Source: Pseudomonas sp. Root71
Lineage (GTDB): Bacteria; Pseudomonadota; Gammaproteobacteria; Pseudomonadales; Pseudomonadaceae
Assembly: GCF_001429045.1 (NCBI RefSeq)
Contig: NZ_LMHY01000029.1
Coordinates: 28,402-92,401, forward strand
Direction: 5' to 3'
Length of the DNA: 64,000 bases
Shown: positions 60,393-64,000 of the stretch, piece after piece
Position numbering within the stretch: the first letter of the stretch is position 1
Layout: each line of letters opens with the position of its first letter
Translations under genes and position numbers: made by a program
Notes under the pieces: generated by a model
Seen by the model: the letters and a program-made list of their open reading frames with translations, nothing else
What the model was told of the DNA's origin: nothing
Databases searched by the model: none

Positions 60393-61175
60393 TCACGCCC
60401 TCTGGCTGGACACCGACAACACTTCGCCGGTCATGTAGGAGCTGTAGTCGCTGGCCAGGAACATCATCACGTTGGCCACTTCCCAGACTTCGGCGGCGCG
60501 GCCGAACGCTTCGTTGGCCGCCAGTTGATCGAGCACCGCCTGGGGCGCGGATTTGCGCAGGAAATCGTGCAGGGCGATGCTCGGGCTGACCGCGTTGATG
60601 CGGATGCCGTAGTCGGCGGCCTCGACCGCTGCGCAGCGGGTCAGCGCCATCACCCCGGCCTTGGCGGCGGCGTAGTGCGCCTGTTCTTTCTGCGCGCGCC
60701 AGCCCAGTACCGAGGCGTTGTTGACGATCACCCCGGCACGCCGCTCCATCATTTTCGGCAGCATGGCGCGGGTCATGCGCATGGTGCCAGTGAGCGTCAC
60801 GTCGATGACCCGATTCCACTCTTCGTCGGCCATGTCCACCAGCAAGCGCGAGCCGCCAAGCCCGGCGTTGTTGATCAGCACATCGACGCCTTGCAGGTCA
60901 CGCTCGGCGCAGGCGACCAACTGCTGCACCTGGGCTTCGTCGGCGACGTTGCAGACCTGGCCGAACACCTGTTGCAGCCCGGTGGTTTCGCGGATCTTCA
61001 GCACCGCCTCGACCAACCGGCCTTCGTGGATATCGCTGATCATCAACGCACGGCAGCCTTCTTCGGCAGCGCGCACGGCGGCGGAAAAACCGATCCCGGC
61101 ACCTGCGGCGGCGGTGATCAGTACCGACTTGCCGCGCAGCAGGCCGCGACCTTCAACATATTGAGGTACAGACAT
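60393..61175 (-). CDS. ipdF: IpdF-type short-chain dehydrogenase
   Basis: A 260-residue SDR with the distinctive nucleotide loop LITAAAGAGIGFSAAVRAAE, INNAGLGGSRLLVDMADEEW, catalytic Ser and Tyr-x3-Lys in NNASVLGWRAQ and HYAAAKAGV, and INAVSPSIA, AFGRAAEVWEVA and FLASDYSSYMTGEVLS. These match mycobacterial IpdF (Rv3559c), which oxidises the 5-hydroxyl of the CD-ring CoA ester before IpdC acts. GGAGAGAG precedes ATG 61175. Confidence 0.92.
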   Translation of the reverse strand: MSVPQYVEGRGLLRGKSVLITAAAGAGIGFSAAVRAAEEGCRALMISDIHEGRLVEAVLKIRETTGLQQVFGQVCNVADEAQVQQLVACAERDLQGVDVLINNAGLGGSRLLVDMADEEWNRVIDVTLTGTMRMTRAMLPKMMERRAGVIVNNASVLGWRAQKEQAHYAAAKAGVMALTRCAAVEAADYGIRINAVSPSIALHDFLRKSAPQAVLDQLAANEAFGRAAEVWEVANVMMFLASDYSSYMTGEVLSVSSQRA

Positions 61176-61188
61176 GAACTCTCTCCTT

Positions 61189-62382
61189 TCAGGCGCGCGG
61201 ACGCGGCTCTTTGGGCATGCCCAAGGCACGCTCGGCAATGATGTTGCGCTGGATTTCGTTGCTGCCGCCGTAGAGGGTGTCGGCGCGGCTGAACAGGTAC
61301 AGCGACTGCAAACGGGTGAGTTGGTAAGGTCCGGCTTCGAGCAATTCCGCCTCGGCGCCGAGGACGTCCATCGCCAACTTGCCGAGGCTGGCGTGCCAGG
61401 TCGACCAGAACAGCTTGTAGATGGTCGCCTCTTTGCGCAGTGAACCGTCCTGGCTACCCGAGAGCATGCGCAGCGAGTTGTAGCGCATGATCCGCAGCCC
61501 GCTCCAGGCTTCGGCCAGGCGCTGACGCAGGATCGGGTCGCGGTCGGCGCCGTTGGCGCGGGCCTTGGCGATGATTTCGTTGAGTTCGTTCTGGAACTGC
61601 ATCTGCTGGCCGAGGGTCGAGACGCCGCGCTCGAACCCCAGCAGCGCCATGGCGATCTTCCAGCCTTCGCCCGGCTCGCCGATGATGTTGGTGGCGTCGG
61701 TGCGGGCATCATCGAAGAACACTTCGTTGAATTCCGAGGTGCCGGTCAGTTGCTCGATGGGGCGTACGGTGATTTCCGTCTGGGCCATCGGCACCAGCAG
61801 GAACGACAGACCGCGATGGCCGATGCTGCCTGGTTCGGTGCGGGCGATGACAAAACACCAGTCCGACTCGTGGGCCAGGGAGGTCCAGACTTTCTGGCCA
61901 TTGATGATCCAGCTGCCGGAGGTTTCATCCAGCGTTGCGCGGGTCTTGACGTTGGCCAGGTCGGAACCGGCGCCCGGCTCTGAATAGCCCTGGCACCAGA
62001 ACGACGTACCGCTGACGATCCCCGGCAAAAAGCGCTGTTGCTGCTCGACCGTGCCGAACGCGGCGATGGTCGGCCCGGCCAGGCCTTCGCCGATATGGCC
62101 CATGCGGCCGGGGCCGCCGGCGCGGGCGTACTCCTCATTGAAGATCACCTGCTGGGTGATCGACAAGCCACGCCCGCCATGTTCCGGCGCCCAGCCGACG
62201 CAGGTCCAGCCGCCTTCGGCGAGCTTGCGCTCCCAAGCTTTTCGTTCTTCGGGAAACATGTGCTCGTCGCCCGGTCCGCCGCGAAAACGCAGGGCTTCGA
62301 ACTCGCCGCAGAGGTTGGCGCTCATCCAGTCGGCCACTTCCCGGCGGAAGCACTCGTCCTGCTCGCTGAAACTGATTTTCAT
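61189..62382 (-). CDS. fadE30: HIP-CoA dehydrogenase, FadE30-type subunit
   Basis: A 397-residue acyl-CoA dehydrogenase: WCQGYSEPGAGSDLANVKTR, WIINGQKVWTSLAHESDWCF, TGTSEFNEVFFDDARTDATN, FERGVSTLGQQMQFQNELNE and LYGGSNEIQRNIIAERALGM. These are nearly the same as mycobacterial FadE30, which dehydrogenates HIP-CoA. Start ATG 62382 (MKISFSEQDECFRREVADWM); longer upstream frame rejected because it overlaps the partner gene. It pairs with the dehydrogenase at 62379 (4-bp overlap). Confidence 0.92.
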   Translation of the reverse strand: MKISFSEQDECFRREVADWMSANLCGEFEALRFRGGPGDEHMFPEERKAWERKLAEGGWTCVGWAPEHGGRGLSITQQVIFNEEYARAGGPGRMGHIGEGLAGPTIAAFGTVEQQQRFLPGIVSGTSFWCQGYSEPGAGSDLANVKTRATLDETSGSWIINGQKVWTSLAHESDWCFVIARTEPGSIGHRGLSFLLVPMAQTEITVRPIEQLTGTSEFNEVFFDDARTDATNIIGEPGEGWKIAMALLGFERGVSTLGQQMQFQNELNEIIAKARANGADRDPILRQRLAEAWSGLRIMRYNSLRMLSGSQDGSLRKEATIYKLFWSTWHASLGKLAMDVLGAEAELLEAGPYQLTRLQSLYLFSRADTLYGGSNEIQRNIIAERALGMPKEPRPRA

Positions 62383-63551
62383 GGCTGCTCTCCCAGAATC
62401 ACCGAAGCAATGCGCTCGCGATGCCAGGCCGGCAGCCCGAGGAAACTCTCGCTGGCACGGGCGCGCTTGAAGTAGAGGTGCGGGTCGTATTCCCAGGTGA
62501 AACCGACGCCGCCATGCAACTGGATCGATTCGGACGCACAAGAGAAGTAAGTCTCGGAGCACTGCGCCTTGGCCAGCGCAGCCGCCAGCGGCAGTTCGGC
62601 CGCGACTTGGGGATCACCCTGGGGATCGAGGACTTCCTGGGCCACGCATGCGGCGTAATAACTGGCCGAACGGGCACATTCGACTTGCAGCATCATGTCG
62701 GCGGCGCGGTGTTTGAGGGCCTGGAAACTGGCAATCGGGCGACCGAACTGCTGGCGTTCCAGCATGTAGGCCACGCTGAGGTCGAGTACTTGCTGCGCGC
62801 CGCCGGTCTGCTCGGCAGCCAGGCCGATACAGGCCAGTTGCAGGACTCGTTCAAGGTGCGGCCAGCCATTGCCGAGTTCACCCAGCAGGCAGTCGGCTTC
62901 AAGGTACAGGCCCTTGAGCTGGATCCGCGCCTGACGCCGAGTCTGGTCCATGGTCGGCAACATTTGCCGTTCGATGCCTGCGCGTGCGGCGTTCACGGCA
63001 AACAGGCTGATGCCCGTTTCGCCAGTGGTTGCGGGTTGGCGGGCGGCAATGATCAACAGGTCGGCACCATGGCCGTCGAGCACATGCTTGAGGGTACCGT
63101 CGAGGACGAACCCGTCGCCTTCAGCCACCACCGTTGCCTGGACATCATCGGCCGACCAGCCGTTGGCACTGCTGAACGCCAGGGTCGCGGTCACGCTGCC
63201 GTCGGCAATCGACGGCAACCAGCGCTGCTTCTGTTCATCATTGGCCGCCAGCAATAGCGCAGGGGTGGCCATGCAAGCGGTGGCGAAAAACGGCGAGCAC
63301 AGCAAACGGCGGCCCATCTGTTCCAGCAGGATCGTCAGCTCGACAAAGCCGAGGCCCAGGCCACCATAGGTTTCGGGGATATGAATGGCCGGCCAGTACA
63401 TTTCCTGACACAGACGCTGCCAGAGGGCTTCGTCGAAACCCCGTTCACTGACCATCGCCGCGCGTACGGCGGCAGAATCCGAGACATCGGCGAGGAAGCC
63501 CTCGGCCGATGCGCGGATCATTTCCTGTTCGTCGCTGAATGCAAACTCCAT
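62379..63551 (-). CDS. Acyl-CoA dehydrogenase, partner subunit of the FadE30-type enzyme (ScdC2-like)
   Basis: A 390-residue acyl-CoA dehydrogenase: MEFAFSDEQEMIRASAEGFL, YGGLGLGFVELTILLEQMGR, LERQQFGRPIASFQALKHRA and IQLHGGVGFTWEYDPHLYFK near the C-terminus. It lacks the -EPGAGSD- FAD segment seen in its partner, typical of the second subunit of heteromeric steroid ACADs. Start ATG 63551. First gene of the minus-strand operon that runs to the SnoaL-like gene. Confidence 0.87.
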   Translation of the reverse strand: MEFAFSDEQEMIRASAEGFLADVSDSAAVRAAMVSERGFDEALWQRLCQEMYWPAIHIPETYGGLGLGFVELTILLEQMGRRLLCSPFFATACMATPALLLAANDEQKQRWLPSIADGSVTATLAFSSANGWSADDVQATVVAEGDGFVLDGTLKHVLDGHGADLLIIAARQPATTGETGISLFAVNAARAGIERQMLPTMDQTRRQARIQLKGLYLEADCLLGELGNGWPHLERVLQLACIGLAAEQTGGAQQVLDLSVAYMLERQQFGRPIASFQALKHRAADMMLQVECARSASYYAACVAQEVLDPQGDPQVAAELPLAAALAKAQCSETYFSCASESIQLHGGVGFTWEYDPHLYFKRARASESFLGLPAWHRERIASVILGEQP

Positions 63552-63651
63552 CGCGGCGCCTTCTGCTCGTTTGGCGGGGCACGCGTGGCGCAACACCCCT
63601 TTGAGCATGAAGTTTGGCGCCAGCAGGAGGCGGCAGAATCGTTAGCCTTGC

Positions 63652-63670
63652 CTAGTCCGAACGGGCGATG
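63652..63670. promoter_or_regulatory. Operator-like dyad between the FadE30 operon and yceH
   Basis: CTAGTCC-GAAC-GGGCGATG. It lies 101 bp from the ATG of the dehydrogenase operon on the minus strand, the spacing seen at hsaC and kstD, and 54 bp from yceH on the plus strand. The arm order is the reverse of that seen at other minus-strand genes; the site is quasi-palindromic, so either direction is possible. Confidence 0.6.
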
Positions 63671-63723
63671 TCAAAGTGCGCCCACGCAAGTGAAAAACAT
63701 GAATCGGCTAAGGATGCAGAACC

Positions 63724-64000
63724 ATGAGCACTGAGCAAGAGACGACTTTCGACGAGCCGCGGCTCAACAGTACGGAAATCCGCATTCTGGGTTCGCTGAT
63801 CGAGAAACAGGCCACCAGCCCGGAAACCTATCCCCTGACCCTCAATGCCCTGGTGATTGCCTGCAACCAGAAAACCAGCCGCGAGCCGGTGATGAACCTG
63901 ACGCCTGGCCAGGTCGGCCAGAGCCTGCGCGCCCTCGAAGGACGCGGCTTCACCAGACTGGTGATGGGCAGCCGCGCCGACCGCTGGGAACACAAGGTGG
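63724..64000 (+). CDS. YceH-family (DUF480) protein, 5' part only
   Basis: The first 92 codons of a DUF480/YceH protein, cut by the window edge. Seen: LNSTEIRILGSLIEKQATSP, YPLTLNALVIACNQKTSREP and QVGQSLRALEGRGFTRLV, the tandem winged-helix fold of the family. Usual length is about 215 residues. It is core genome and marks the right edge of the catabolic island. AGGATGCAGAACC precedes the ATG. Confidence 0.88.
   Translation, partial: MSTEQETTFDEPRLNSTEIRILGSLIEKQATSPETYPLTLNALVIACNQKTSREPVMNLTPGQVGQSLRALEGRGFTRLVMGSRADRWEHKV

Noticed and set aside
22437..63993. Numerous long opposite-strand and off-frame ORFs with Arg/Ala/Gln/His-rich translations
   Set aside because: High G+C makes long shadow frames. 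They lack RBS, family motifs and plausible composition, and lie inside well-supported genes.

Overview
The window is a stretch of Pseudomonas chromosome, most likely from the P. fluorescens group. This is inferred from high G+C, many REP hairpins of the two classical Pseudomonas types, a REP-associated transposase, Pseudomonas-type small proteins, and a core-genome flank of tRNA-His, tRNA-Arg, folD, pbpG, terC, nhaR and sstT. The right edge enters another core gene (yceH).

Layout. 1-9.7 kb is ordinary core genome. About 9.8-63.6 kb is a dense catabolic island for the four-ring steroid nucleus. 9.8-19.6 kb, minus strand, is the HsaC-type extradiol dioxygenase followed by the CD-ring set (IpdA, IpdB, a crotonase, IpdC, EchA20, two acyl-CoA dehydrogenases, FadA6, an SDR). 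20.9-23.3 kb holds an LLM flavin monooxygenase and HsaA. A non-coding inverted-repeat island lies at 23.6-24.5 kb. 24.6-31.3 kb, plus strand, encodes HsaB, a KstD-like flavoprotein, a 3(17)beta-HSD-like SDR, KshB, another SDR and FadD3. 31.4-34.0 kb, minus strand, encodes an SDR and KstD. 34.3-45.1 kb is an envelope region with DUF1302/DUF1329/SurE-like genes, an arylsulfatase and an eight-haem TPR cytochrome, shaped by a duplication and partial decay. 45.3-48.9 kb has a RAYT, a divergent RibB-RibA-like protein, an HSL-type hydrolase and an SDR. 49.0-52.3 kb has KshA, a LuxR-family regulator, a NudE-like hydrolase and a tiny ORF. 52.4-56.0 kb, minus strand, is HsaD-HsaE-HsaG-HsaF. 56.2-57.6 kb has an SDR and an SRPBCC protein. 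57.9-63.6 kb, minus strand, has a FadE30-type dehydrogenase pair, IpdF, a MaoC hydratase, a thiolase, ketosteroid isomerase and a SnoaL-like protein.

How it works together (family knowledge applied to the sequence). Hydroxysteroid dehydrogenases and KSI make the 3-keto-4-ene. KstD and KshAB open ring B. HsaAB, HsaC and HsaD open and cleave ring A. HsaEGF turns the C5 fragment into pyruvate and an acyl-CoA. FadD3, FadE30, MaoC/SDR/thiolase, IpdF, IpdC, EchA20, IpdAB, FadA6 and the last dehydrogenase pair degrade the remaining CD rings. I see no obvious sterol or bile-acid side-chain set, so C19 steroids, possibly sulfated, are the likely direct substrates.

The main discovery is a repeated operator-like dyad, (C/T)TAGTCC-N4-GGACGATG, before nearly every transcription unit of the island. 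It is probably the target of the LuxR-family regulator at 50204-51334. It also marks a NudE-like gene and a 55-codon ORF as probable members of the regulon. Other points are the reciprocal decay of a duplicated DUF1302-DUF1329-SurE unit, the sulfatase/octahaem cytochrome pair between the copies, a RibB paralogue with an altered active-site loop, and a relic of a second regulator gene.
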